Shown piece by piece: positions 25,867-34,316 of a DNA stretch of 64,000 nt. Below the pieces are notes generated by a model. The model worked only from the letters and a program-made list of their open reading frames with translations. It was not told the DNA's origin and ran no database searches. Position 1 is the first letter of the stretch. Every line of letters begins with the position of its first letter. The stretch comes from Shewanella denitrificans OS217 (GTDB lineage Bacteria > Pseudomonadota > Gammaproteobacteria > Enterobacterales > Shewanellaceae), in assembly GCF_000013765.1 (NCBI RefSeq), contig NC_007954.1:2542001-2606000 (forward strand), in the 5' to 3' direction. Both the position numbers and the translations under genes were made by a program.

Positions 25867-26895
25867 TTAAGCTGCATTTATTACATCGTCTGCGGGTGCC
25901 TTATCTGGGTTTAGCATTACTGGGCCAACCGCCTCACAATTTCTAACGTCCTTGGACCAACGCTTGGGGTTTCTTGCCTTAGCCGCTTCGAGAACTTTCT
26001 TTCGCTTGTCTAAGATAGCGCTATCTTGCAACGCATGACGTTGCCCTGGTGAGACAAAGTTAAGCTTGCTATGTTTATGCTCATCGTTGTACCACTTCAC
26101 AAACTTCTCAACCCATTCCCTTGCTGCGGCTAAACTGCTAAAACCTGATTTTGGCCATTGCGGACGGTATTTTAAGGTCTTAAATAATGACTCTGAATAG
26201 GGGTTGTCGTTACTCACTCTAGGCCGGCTCAGTGAAGCGGTAACACCCAGCTCTTCAAGCTTGGCCTTCATCGTCAGAGACTTCATTGGCGCACCATTGT
26301 CAGAGTGCAACACCAGTGGCTTTTTAAAGCATTGTTCCCGTAGCATGCTGCGTTGGATTAGCTCAGCGGCACGCTCGCCACATTCTTGTTCATGGACTTC
26401 ATAACCGACGATTTTTCGGCTGTAAATATCCTCAAACATGTACAGGTAGTAAAACTGACCTTTAACTACTGAGGCCAGATACGTGATGTCCCAGGACCAC
26501 ACTTGGTTTGGGCCATCGGCCGTGTAACTAAGTGGCTTACTGCGGTTAACTGCAACTTGGCTGCGACCTCTATGGTTAAGCTGGTCATTGGCATCTAATA
26601 CCCTGTAGAAACTGGCCTCTGATGCAATATAAATCCCCTTATCCAATAGTGTTGGCACTATTTGTGAGGGAGGTAAGCTGGCATATTCAGGCTCATTGCA
26701 TACCGCTAATATCTGCTCTCGTTCATGCTCTTTTAGCTTGTTGGCGGGCTCTGGCCGAAACGCTGTTGGCCTTAAATCAGCCTGCACCACACCCGCTCGA
26801 TACCAACGTCGATAGGTACGCTTACTGAGCTCAGCTTCAATACAAGCCTTGTAAAGGCGCGCACCATTGGCATAAGCTTCTTGTATTAATATCAT
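25867..26895 (-). CDS. IS3-family transposase OrfB (DDE integrase)
   Basis: 342 residues. An N-terminal HTH-like part (about 1-45) is followed by the rve integrase core. Catalytic residues are visible: D136 (VWSWDITYL), D199 (VLHSDNGAPMK) and E235 (NPYSESLFKTLKYRP), with the usual 35-residue D-E spacing. It catalyses strand transfer of the element. It lies 26 bp downstream of orfA; no obvious slippery frameshift is needed because it has its own ATG. Apparently intact. Confidence 0.92.
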   Translation of the reverse strand: MILIQEAYANGARLYKACIEAELSKRTYRRWYRAGVVQADLRPTAFRPEPANKLKEHEREQILAVCNEPEYASLPPSQIVPTLLDKGIYIASEASFYRVLDANDQLNHRGRSQVAVNRSKPLSYTADGPNQVWSWDITYLASVVKGQFYYLYMFEDIYSRKIVGYEVHEQECGERAAELIQRSMLREQCFKKPLVLHSDNGAPMKSLTMKAKLEELGVTASLSRPRVSNDNPYSESLFKTLKYRPQWPKSGFSSLAAAREWVEKFVKWYNDEHKHSKLNFVSPGQRHALQDSAILDKRKKVLEAAKARNPKRWSKDVRNCEAVGPVMLNPDKAPADDVINAA

Positions 26896-26921
26896 TAATT
26901 TTGTGCGCTCAGGTAAGGACG

Positions 26922-27422
26922 TTAACTCTCCTCGTTGTCGCCCTCCCAGAGCGCATTGAGCTTTTTTCTGAGCACCAGTAAAGCAGCAGCTTCAGCTAGC
27001 GCCTTCTCCTTGTAGCGTAATTCATGCTTCAGGGATTTGATTTCTGCTTTGTCGGCTTTAGCCTGTTGTTTAATCGTTTTAGCTTGCACTTCACTGGTTT
27101 GAAAACCAGCCAAACAATCGAGTTTCCACTGCTGAACTTGTTCGCGGAACAAGCCTTTTTCTCGGCAGTATTGACTCACTTCAGCTTCTGACATCGGTGC
27201 AGTTTCGATAATGACGGCAAGCTTGGCTTCTGCTGACCAATCATCGGTTGTTAATGTTTTACCTGGCACTGGACGACCTTCTTTTCTGGCATTATCTCGC
27301 CAATGATACAAGGTTTGCACTGCCATGCCTTCTTCTCGTGCAACCTCTGCAACGGTTAAATTGTGCGGGGGTAATAACTTTTTAAGGATCGAGTCCTTAC
27401 GTTCTTGTGAATACCGAGCCAT
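26922..27422 (-). CDS. IS3-family OrfA (helix-turn-helix protein)
   Basis: 166 residues. An N-terminal HTH ('RYSQERKDSILKKLLPPHNLTVAEVAREEGMAVQTLYHWRDNAR', about 3-47) of the transposase_8 type is followed by a second helical region and a Lys/Ala-rich leucine-zipper-like coiled coil (about 115-160) expected to dimerise with OrfB. It binds the element ends. First of two genes in the IS, read toward orfB. Confidence 0.9.
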   Translation of the reverse strand: MARYSQERKDSILKKLLPPHNLTVAEVAREEGMAVQTLYHWRDNARKEGRPVPGKTLTTDDWSAEAKLAVIIETAPMSEAEVSQYCREKGLFREQVQQWKLDCLAGFQTSEVQAKTIKQQAKADKAEIKSLKHELRYKEKALAEAAALLVLRKKLNALWEGDNEES

Positions 27423-27651
27423 ATCGTTCTCTGTTACCGCCCCCTGTCTTTATACAATAGTGATTTTTAAGGGGTGACAACTATCCTGACACAGGGGGAC
27501 CTATCATGATGATATTATGGGAGCGATTGGAGAGATGCCTCCTCACTTTGCTGTAGGAATAAGCCTGCTCATTATCGGCTTTATTGGCATAGTAAGCTGC
27601 TGGCTAATGATTAAATTAGCTAAGCGAAAACAGTAACAGAATATAGAATAA

Positions 27652-28050
27652 ATCAGGCCAGCCATTGTAAAATAGTAATAGAATACACTTTTGAGATTTG
27701 CTCAAGCAAGATTGTGAGGGTTTGTTGCTAGAAGGCCGATATGTCATGAATTTATAGGCGCTGACTGGCTAAATTTACTAATTTCCTTCAAAAGCAGGGA
27801 TTTTTAGCCACATGCCCCAACCCATGTTTGTTGGAGGGTGAAAGATAAAATTACCATCGCAGGCACCGCACTCAGTAAAATATTAAGCCCGCCTCTTTAT
27901 AAACATCAGGGCAGTACGACCGCTTTCGCGGTAGTAGTCGCATCAAAAACAATAGCAGGAGTAAAGTGGTTAAAAAGAAAGCTAAGGCCAAAAACCTTCG
28001 GTGAGTAGATTATTGTAATGACTCACCGGGAAGCGTCCATATATGGACGC
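27652..28050 (+). repeat. Structured dispersed repeat R, copy 4 (full length)
   Basis: The best preserved tail: hairpin ACCGC-tttc-GCGGT (27919-27932), stem CTTCGGTGAGT / ACTCACCG (27996-28028) and a perfect 18-bp palindrome GCGTCCATATATGGACGC (28033-28050). It sits between the disrupted membrane ORF and the AraC-type regulator. No gene is seen in this 510-bp gap. Confidence 0.85.
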
Positions 28051-28148
28051 ATTTATTGTTTCCGCATTAATTGGTTATTTAAACCGATTGCTAATCATGA
28101 TTGAAGTGCATATAGTGCAACTTTGTTAGGAAGCGTTGGCACACTAAA

Positions 28149-29270
28149 ATGTTACTTACATCAATACCAATAGAGTACATTCATGTTATAGGTACTTTTC
28201 AAGGTGTACTCTTGGCGGTTATGCTAATTTCTGGTAAAGGTGTTACCAATGCTAGTCGGGTTTTAGGGGGGTGGTGTCTATTCATGGCACTTTATTTTTC
28301 TAGCCCTTTAGTTATTATTCATTCTGATAACAATATTTTTGTTAACCTTATTGGCTGGGGGTATTTTATTCCGGCTAGCTTTGGTGCATTTTTATATTTA
28401 TATTGCCGTTCTGCCATCATTGATAAACCTTTTCATCTTAGTGATTTTTTACATTGCACCCCTTTATTACTCTGTCTGTTCCTCAATCTTGATTACTTAT
28501 TAACGCCACCATTGGAAAAAATTGATATTGTTAATAGCGGTCAACGGGATAGTAATATTGTCATTTTAACTCAGCTATTAATGGTGTTGCAGGCATTTTT
28601 CTATTTATGGTTAAGTGTTAAATTAATTATTAATTTTAAAAGGCGAGCGGACAACTCTCTTTCAGGCTTTAACCCAAACATATTTACTTGGTTATGGGTG
28701 TTACTAGGCTTGTACGGAGTCATTTGGTTGTTAGAAATGTTAGGTCTTGTATTAGGTGGGAATTATATTATATCAGTAGTAAGTGATGTGTTGTTTCTCT
28801 TTTTAATTTACAGTATTTCGATGGCTCAATGGCGAGATCCAAAATTATTTATCATTGATGAGTTATTTTTAATATCCGTCAATGCAAAAGATCAAAAGGC
28901 TAAAACGGTAGTATTTGATAACTGTACTAGACAAAGTTTGCTCGATAATGTTGTTGGGTTTATGAATGATAAAAAACCATACTTAGACAATAATATTACG
29001 TTAGACACTTTGGCAAAATCTATTGGCCTTAGTAGCCATCATTTGTCTGAAATACTGAATCAACAGGCAAATAAAAACTTTTATCAATTCATCAATGAAT
29101 ACAGAATTAACTTTATCTGTGAAAGTATTGTAGTTGACCCGAATAGTAAAATTTTAGATTTAGCGATGGCAGGCGGTTTTTCCTCTAAAAGTACTTTTAA
29201 TGCTGTTTTTAAACAAATGAAAGGCGTGACTCCTACTCAATACCGTAATAACTTAAAATATAACGATTAA
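28149..29270 (+). CDS. AraC-family transcriptional regulator with N-terminal membrane domain
   Basis: 373 residues. About seven N-terminal helices (residues 10-225) are followed by a C-terminal AraC DNA-binding domain (about 280-372). The DNA-binding domain shows 'ITLDTLAKSIGLSSHHLSEILNQQANKNFYQFINEYRI' and 'ILDLAMAGGFSSKSTFNAVFKQMKGVTPTQYR'. Such membrane-bound AraC proteins are frequent in Shewanella and Bacteroidetes and are thought to sense signals in or near the membrane. It lies 262 bp upstream of an S41 peptidase gene on the same strand, a candidate target. Confidence 0.85.
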   Translation: MLLTSIPIEYIHVIGTFQGVLLAVMLISGKGVTNASRVLGGWCLFMALYFSSPLVIIHSDNNIFVNLIGWGYFIPASFGAFLYLYCRSAIIDKPFHLSDFLHCTPLLLCLFLNLDYLLTPPLEKIDIVNSGQRDSNIVILTQLLMVLQAFFYLWLSVKLIINFKRRADNSLSGFNPNIFTWLWVLLGLYGVIWLLEMLGLVLGGNYIISVVSDVLFLFLIYSISMAQWRDPKLFIIDELFLISVNAKDQKAKTVVFDNCTRQSLLDNVVGFMNDKKPYLDNNITLDTLAKSIGLSSHHLSEILNQQANKNFYQFINEYRINFICESIVVDPNSKILDLAMAGGFSSKSTFNAVFKQMKGVTPTQYRNNLKYND

Positions 29271-29532
29271 AATAAGTGCAGATCGACCGAGCTGCACGTC
29301 TTTCTCGACCTATTCAGACGTATACCCCATCAATTTCATCTCTAATATTACTAATCAATGACCCTAAGTTGAGTCGTTGATAAACAATAGCACTAATAGT
29401 AATTTGATAAATGACAGTTGTTACCGACTGATATAAAACAAACATAATTTATCTAATGGGCTAGTCAAAATACCCACAAGAACAATATTAGTTATCAAAT
29501 ATGAGCTAAATATTTAAAAGAAGGTTGTAAAA

Positions 29533-30954
29533 ATGAAAAGCATATTGCTAGTTTTCTGCATGGTTATCTTAAGCGCCTGTTCTAACGGACAACCGCCAAA
29601 ATCAACATTAATGGATATAGACAATGATGACACGAAAATAAAGTATCCACCCGCAGGTGATTTAATTGCTGTTAAGGATTTAAAAAGTGACTTAGCTGAA
29701 TTAAATGTTTTACTCGAATCAGTTCACCCAGATCCAAGTTTTACCATGAACTTACCTGAGGTTAAATTACAAATAAACACACTTGCATCAGCAATTACAG
29801 CTCCAATGACACATCTTGAAGCATGGAAGTATTTCTCTGTGTTGAACCCCTACTTTAAAGATGGCCATATGGTTATTTCTTACCCTGAATTAGTTAAAGA
29901 ACTAAACCATCATATCAGTAATGGGGGACGGGTTTTCCCCATTAAAGTACGAATTGACAAATCGCACCATATCTATGTTACTGATGTTGAAAATTCTGAC
30001 AAGGGTATAAAGTTAGGTGACAAAATAGTTGGCATTAATGGGATTGATACATCGGAAATCGTTAAAGAAATTTTAAACAGAATGCATGGCGATACGGTTA
30101 GCAATCGCCTAGCACTAATCTCGGAAAGATTTTCCAATATGTATTGGTTACTTTATGGGGATACTGGTCATTACCAAATTGATGTTAGCGACAATAGTGA
30201 ACACAATCGTTACTCTGTTATTGGAAGTAATAAAAAAGTAGGAGATATTAATCTTGAAATTGGTGATTTTATTAAACGTGAAATATTAGATAATGGTATT
30301 GGCTATTTACGTGTTGACCGTTTCTACTATACCCCTGAGCAGGAAAAATCCTATTTCAAGTTTATGGAAGAATCATGGCAGGAATTTCATAATGCCAATG
30401 TGCAAGATGTCATTATTGATGTTCGCAATAATCCAGGGGGAACAGATCATTATTGGCAACAAGGAATAGCGCCCTATATCGCCAGAGAGCCATTCTCATT
30501 TTTATCAGCATTTAAAATTCGACTGACAGAAAGTAACCTTAAAAAAGGACCTATCAATGGTGAATTAGGCTCCATGATTGAAGGGCCTTATAACCCACTA
30601 GTTCCAATTAAAGGCCATAGTAACCTACGAATACCTGGAAAAGCTTATTTGCTTATGGGGTCTTTAAGTTATTCTTCAACAATCTTGTTTTTGACTGCAC
30701 TCCAAGATTCAAAACAGGCCGTGATTGCTGGTCAGTCAAGTGGTGCAAGATCCTGTACTACGGGGAGAATTGAAACTTCTAGATTATCCGGTTCTAAATT
30801 AGAAATAACCTTGCCAACACTGATTTTTATTCGACCATCTGGCAAAGAATCATGCCATCAACCCATTAAGCCTGATATTTTTATATTAGATAACCCTTCA
30901 GATCCTACTGAAGCAGTGAAAAAATTAGCAACATCCATTATTAGTAAGCGATAA
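29533..30954 (+). CDS. S41-family peptidase, lipoprotein
   Basis: 473 residues. A lipoprotein signal with ILSAC lipobox (Cys16) is followed by an N-terminal helical part with 'LLESVHPDPSF', a PDZ-like segment ('IKLGDKIVGINGIDTSEIVKEIL', about 158-180) and a C-terminal S41 catalytic domain. That domain has 'VIIDVRNNPGGTDHYW' (about 295-310), the nucleophile region 'LMGSLSYSSTILFLTAL' (about 374-390) and 'AGQSSGARSC'. This resembles tail-specific protease relatives that act on peptides in the envelope. AAGAAGG ribosome site. Substrate unknown. Confidence 0.85.
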   Translation: MKSILLVFCMVILSACSNGQPPKSTLMDIDNDDTKIKYPPAGDLIAVKDLKSDLAELNVLLESVHPDPSFTMNLPEVKLQINTLASAITAPMTHLEAWKYFSVLNPYFKDGHMVISYPELVKELNHHISNGGRVFPIKVRIDKSHHIYVTDVENSDKGIKLGDKIVGINGIDTSEIVKEILNRMHGDTVSNRLALISERFSNMYWLLYGDTGHYQIDVSDNSEHNRYSVIGSNKKVGDINLEIGDFIKREILDNGIGYLRVDRFYYTPEQEKSYFKFMEESWQEFHNANVQDVIIDVRNNPGGTDHYWQQGIAPYIAREPFSFLSAFKIRLTESNLKKGPINGELGSMIEGPYNPLVPIKGHSNLRIPGKAYLLMGSLSYSSTILFLTALQDSKQAVIAGQSSGARSCTTGRIETSRLSGSKLEITLPTLIFIRPSGKESCHQPIKPDIFILDNPSDPTEAVKKLATSIISKR

Positions 30955-31536
30955 ATACTCATATACAAAAATTTGATAATAGATAATGCGTCCTCTGTGT
31001 TTCTTTGTACTCAGAGGATAGCGTTGCTTTCACCATATGAATACAGTCAGTCGCACCAAGCCTTCCAACTTAACATTACACTCACAGGTTGTACCCGAAA
31101 TGGTTAAGGATCAGGACTCTCACTGCAGATCGGCAAGAGGGCGATGGCCATCGGCCTCTTTGAGCGAGAAACAGGGATGTTGAGCTGGCAGTTTTACAAG
31201 GATATTATTGGATTTGCTGTAGTTTTCCCTTCTTGACCACTCTTTATATATGAGCTGGGGGAGTGGAACCCTGCGACTTTGATCCAAACGGTGAATAATC
31301 ACCTTGGGTGATTGTGCTTATGAGCGAGAGGCGAGGACGCCGAACTGGCTTTTTAATATGGATGTTATTGTTTGGACTCCTTTGTGTTAGTCGACAACCA
31401 TTGACGACTGTGGCTAAATTGAGTCCATACAAGCGCTGAGCTGGGGCGATCCCCCAGCTCATTAATACTCATATTTTGATGCCCATTTCGGTTAAACTTA
31501 AGGGTCAAACTTAAGAGTCAAACTGAATGACTAAGC
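30955..31536. other. Repeat-rich spacer between the S41 peptidase and TonB receptor genes
   Basis: No gene is supported. It contains a related pair of 60-bp blocks beginning TGAGCGAGA at 31161 and 31321 (exactly 160 bp apart) and a 48-bp segment shared with 41670-41715. Degenerate GTCAAACTTAAG-type short repeats (about 31490-31536) run into the stop of the TonB receptor gene. Confidence 0.65.
31237..31284 (+). repeat. Dispersed repeat Y, copy 1
   Basis: Begins CCACTCTTTATATATGAG and ends GAGTGGAACCCTGCGACTTT-GATC. It recurs inverted at 41670-41715, with a few differences in the centre. The CCACTC / GAGTGG ends could pair as a hairpin in both copies. Confidence 0.75.
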
Positions 31537-33600
31537 TTAATGACCAAATTTAATTCTTACACCGGCATTGGCGATAAAGCCATCGTTTCGAGACCAAATG
31601 TCTGTCGTCCATTGGCCGCTAGGGGCTCTATTGGGTAGCAGCATAGGGTGCTCATCGGTTTGCTTTATATCGAGTAAGTTTTCTAAATTAATAAACCAAC
31701 TGACTCTGCCCACTGTAATTTCGCCCATTAACCCCAGATGCCAATAAGGGTCGGTCTCATCAATATAAGGGTTATCGTTAACGGTTTGCGTCCCGATATA
31801 GTAGGCTTCAAAACCTGCTCTAAAATTGCCGTGTTGCTCCCACATCGCCACAAAACCAGCCGAGTGACGTGGGGTGAGTGCTATTTCTTTTCGAGCGAAA
31901 CCATTGAGCGACTCTTCAGTAGCATCTAAATACAAATAACTTGCGGTAAGCTTAATGTCGCCCAAATAATAACGCAGCAGCACTTCTGCGCCGCGTATTT
32001 CACTTTTGCCTGTCGCATTAACTAACCGTACAGCGTCTAGGGTGCCATTGTTGTTAACAGAAAAAGCTTCTAACTGGGTGACATTATCTACGTCAGAGCC
32101 AAACACCGTTAAACTGGTTTCGGCATCGTCAAAGGGATAAGTGAAATCAAGGGATGCGGTTTTTGCTCGCTCCTCTTGTAAGCTTTCAATCGGGGCGAGC
32201 CTTGATAAACCCGCGGCTTCAATCTCTTCTACAAACGGCGTGGAGGCAAAATAGCCCTGCCCAAAAGAGCCTCTTATGGTTAAATCATTGGGGCGATAAA
32301 GTAGCGACACCCTTGGACTAAATTGGCTGCCGTACTCACTGTGCTCATCGACTCGTACGCTGTAAGAGGTCGTTATTTGCTCAGAATGCTGATAATCAAG
32401 TTGGGCAAACGCGCCTGGCACCTCATAGGAGTAATCAAACTCAGGGAAGGTATTGGATGAAAATACCTCTGACTGATACGCTAGGCCAAGCACCCAATCG
32501 CTGTTATCTGTGTAACCTGCCAGACTGTTTTCAAGCAAATAACTCTGGTGTTGATCTTCTTCTATATCGATGCCAAACACATGAGTATGATCTTGCACCA
32601 TAGCCGATGCGCGAGTATTAAAGGTCAGTGACTCAAGCACTGGCATACTAAAGACTAAACCTGTGTCAAACCTATCGGAATCTTGGGATTGCTTAAACGA
32701 GCCACCATCGGCCAACTTATTATCGGCAATAGTGCCGCCGGTGCGCTGCTCTGTCATCAAGCCACTGGTGAGATACAGTGTTTCGCCCGCTTGCCCCTCC
32801 CAAAACAGCCGAGGACGGACGGTATATCGCTCATAGCCAGCCAGATCTATCCAAGCGTCTTTATCAATGTCTTGCTCATCTTGCTGGTGCGCGCCCGCTG
32901 TCAGTGAGCCTTTTAGATTTTCGCTAAGGGGTGTTTCAACATAGGTGGTCACGTCCTGACCATTACGTGTGGTTGCATTCACCAATACTTCACCGTTTAG
33001 CTCATCGCTTGGGGTTCTAGATACTAGGTTAATAACCCCGCCAAGCGCCGAGCCACCATAAAGCGATGAAGCCGAGCCTTTAATGATCTCAACGCGGCTA
33101 AGATCGGTTGGCGGAATTTGCAACAAGCCAATCGAGCCTGCCTGATTGCCGTAAAGCGGTAAACCATCGGCTAACAGCTGGGTATAACGGCCGTACAAAC
33201 CTTGCAAGCGAATATTGGCACTGCCTAATGCAGGTGAAGTCGTTTGTAGTCTAACGCCCCCCGTTTCAGCGACTAACATAGAAATGTTACCCGGCCTCAT
33301 GGCGGCTTTTTCTTCGATTTCTTCGCGGTTAATTAACTCAACCCGAATAGGTTGCTCATCTGCAATCCGCCCTGAACGGGTGGCTTGCACAACAATTTTC
33401 TCCATTGTCTCTTCGTGATCGTGCTCATCTTCATGTTCATCATGCTCATCAGCATCTGTGTGCTGTATTTGATGACCGTTGTGCCCATGGGAGACGTGTT
33501 GCTCAGGCGCATCAACTGGATAATCCTCAGTACTCGCCTGACTCAGACCTATAACACCCAGCGACAACATTAACGATGCCGCAGCAGAATAGCTAAACAT
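31537..33600 (-). CDS. TonB-dependent receptor with His-rich N-terminus (probable metal uptake)
   Basis: 687 residues. The signal peptide (to about 22) is followed by a strongly His/Asp/Glu-rich segment (about 35-64), then the plug ('METIVVQATRSGR' region, 'GNISMLVAETGGVRLQTTS', 'ANIRLQGLYGRYTQLLADGLPLYG', 'VEIIKGSASSLYGGSALGGVINLVSR'). The barrel ends in 'GFIANAGVRIKFGH'. His-rich extensions occur in receptors for zinc or related metals, so a metal substrate is likely but not proven. It is divergent from a ZntR-like MerR gene whose operator-like promoter reads toward this gene. The terminal residue is His rather than the usual aromatic. Confidence 0.85.
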   Translation of the reverse strand: MFSYSAAASLMLSLGVIGLSQASTEDYPVDAPEQHVSHGHNGHQIQHTDADEHDEHEDEHDHEETMEKIVVQATRSGRIADEQPIRVELINREEIEEKAAMRPGNISMLVAETGGVRLQTTSPALGSANIRLQGLYGRYTQLLADGLPLYGNQAGSIGLLQIPPTDLSRVEIIKGSASSLYGGSALGGVINLVSRTPSDELNGEVLVNATTRNGQDVTTYVETPLSENLKGSLTAGAHQQDEQDIDKDAWIDLAGYERYTVRPRLFWEGQAGETLYLTSGLMTEQRTGGTIADNKLADGGSFKQSQDSDRFDTGLVFSMPVLESLTFNTRASAMVQDHTHVFGIDIEEDQHQSYLLENSLAGYTDNSDWVLGLAYQSEVFSSNTFPEFDYSYEVPGAFAQLDYQHSEQITTSYSVRVDEHSEYGSQFSPRVSLLYRPNDLTIRGSFGQGYFASTPFVEEIEAAGLSRLAPIESLQEERAKTASLDFTYPFDDAETSLTVFGSDVDNVTQLEAFSVNNNGTLDAVRLVNATGKSEIRGAEVLLRYYLGDIKLTASYLYLDATEESLNGFARKEIALTPRHSAGFVAMWEQHGNFRAGFEAYYIGTQTVNDNPYIDETDPYWHLGLMGEITVGRVSWFINLENLLDIKQTDEHPMLLPNRAPSGQWTTDIWSRNDGFIANAGVRIKFGH

Positions 33601-33660
33601 ACAACTTCCTTTAAACGGATTTAATCTTTAGTAAGCGTAAATCGAAAAATGATATGCTTG

Positions 33661-33691
33661 AGCTTAAAGGTTACAGTGACTGGAAGGTCAA
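33661..33691 (-). promoter_or_regulatory. MerR-type promoter/operator for the TonB receptor gene
   Basis: On the minus strand TTGACC (-35, 33691-33686) and TAAGCT (-10, 33666-33661) are 19 bp apart, the long spacer typical of MerR-activated promoters. An imperfect dyad (TTACAGT-G-ACTGGAA, 33671-33685) lies within the spacer. It also covers the ribosome site of the MerR gene if that starts at TTG 33693. Pattern seen; regulation inferred. Confidence 0.5.
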
Positions 33692-33692
33692 G

Positions 33693-34097
33693 TTGAAAAT
33701 AAGTGAATTAGCATCGACGGCTCAGGTATCGGTAAAAACAATCCGCTATTATGAGCAAATTGGGTTATTAAGCGCCCCTATCCGCACCGCTAATGGCTAT
33801 CGTCATTACCAACAAAAAGACATAGACACATTAATATTTGTAAGACGGTGTCGAGAATTAAATATTGCACTGGATGATATTAAGCGCTTAGTCGATACAC
33901 AAGACGATCCCAAATCATCCTGCTTATTGGTAGATAATATCATTGCTGAGCAACTCGCACGCATTCAACAAACCCAACGAGAATTGGCATTATTAGAACA
34001 ATCACTGGCCGCCCTCGCCTCTTGCTGTAAAAGCCATCAGATTAAAGATTGCAGTATTTTGCATACACTTAAAACAGGCAGCGGCTGCGCCTCATGA
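33693..34097 (+). CDS. MerR-family metal-responsive regulator (ZntR/CadR-like)
   Basis: 134 residues from TTG 33693 (ribosome site GGAAGGT). The winged HTH 'KISELASTAQVSVKTIRYYEQIGLLSAPIRTANGYRHYQQKDI' is followed by a dimerisation helix (about 80-115). It carries the cysteines of the Zn/Cd/Pb sensor branch: a Cys after DDPKSS (near 81), the CC pair in ASCCKSH and Cys in DCSIL. An ATG at 33654 would add 13 residues not found in the family and would include the operator. It diverges from a His-rich TonB receptor, its likely target. Confidence 0.82.
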   Translation: MKISELASTAQVSVKTIRYYEQIGLLSAPIRTANGYRHYQQKDIDTLIFVRRCRELNIALDDIKRLVDTQDDPKSSCLLVDNIIAEQLARIQQTQRELALLEQSLAALASCCKSHQIKDCSILHTLKTGSGCAS

Positions 34098-34163
34098 AAT
34101 TGCAAAGTCAGGGCGGCATCAGGGCAACCACAGTCACACAAGGCTGTATTATTAGCCCCTGCA

Positions 34164-34316
34164 TCCAAGCCATTGTAAAACAATAAAGTGATTCACTTTC
34201 AAGATGCGCTCAAGCAAAATTGTGGGATTATCTGCTAGAAGGTAAATATGAATTGAGTCTATGCAAGCTAATTTAGAAGAAACTATTATCAAAAAGGAGT
34301 TTAAGATTAGCTAGCT
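34164..34316 (+). repeat. Repeat R, copy 5 (head module joined to transposase remnant)
   Basis: Starts CCAAGCCATTGTAAAACAATAA and includes GATGCGCTCAAGCAAAATTGTG, matching the head of the full copies. After about 34270 it follows copy 3 (GAAGAAACTATTATC...AGGAGTTTAAGATTAGC) rather than the tail module, and runs straight into the transposase remnant stop codon. Confidence 0.7.

Larger units (their letters stand above)
25828..27498 (-). mobile_element. IS3-family insertion sequence, complete
   Basis: A 1671-bp element with imperfect ~25-bp terminal inverted repeats. Both ends read inward to TAGTTGTCAC preceded by TCAAGG (left) or TCAGGA (right). It is bounded by the 4-bp duplication ACCT. It encodes OrfA (26922-27422) and OrfB (25867-26895) on the minus strand, both apparently intact, so it may be recent. 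It disrupts a small membrane protein gene. Confidence 0.85.
25737..27636 (+). pseudogene. Small membrane protein gene interrupted by an IS3-family element
   Basis: The 5' part starts at ATG 25737 (MPMTYLSRLSLYLSCFLLLSG...) and runs to the ACCT at 25824-25827. The 3' part resumes at 27499 and ends with TAA at 27634-27636. Removing 25828-27498 and one ACCT copy restores a single open frame of about 74 residues (the junction reads GLT then YHDDIMGA), with two membrane helices. The second helix is in 'VGISLLIIGFIGIVSCWLMIKLAKRK'. In-frame rejoining is strong evidence that this was a real gene. Function unknown. It lies between repeat R copies 3 and 4. Confidence 0.75.

Noticed and set aside
23198..28050. 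Repeat R as integron attC sites
   Set aside because: At about 400 bp they are too long, lack paired AAC / GTT ends, and two copies join transposase remnants, so a transposon origin fits better.
33654..33692. ATG 33654 as start of the MerR gene
   Set aside because: The 13 extra residues are not family-like and the segment contains the divergent promoter; TTG 33693 has a better ribosome site.
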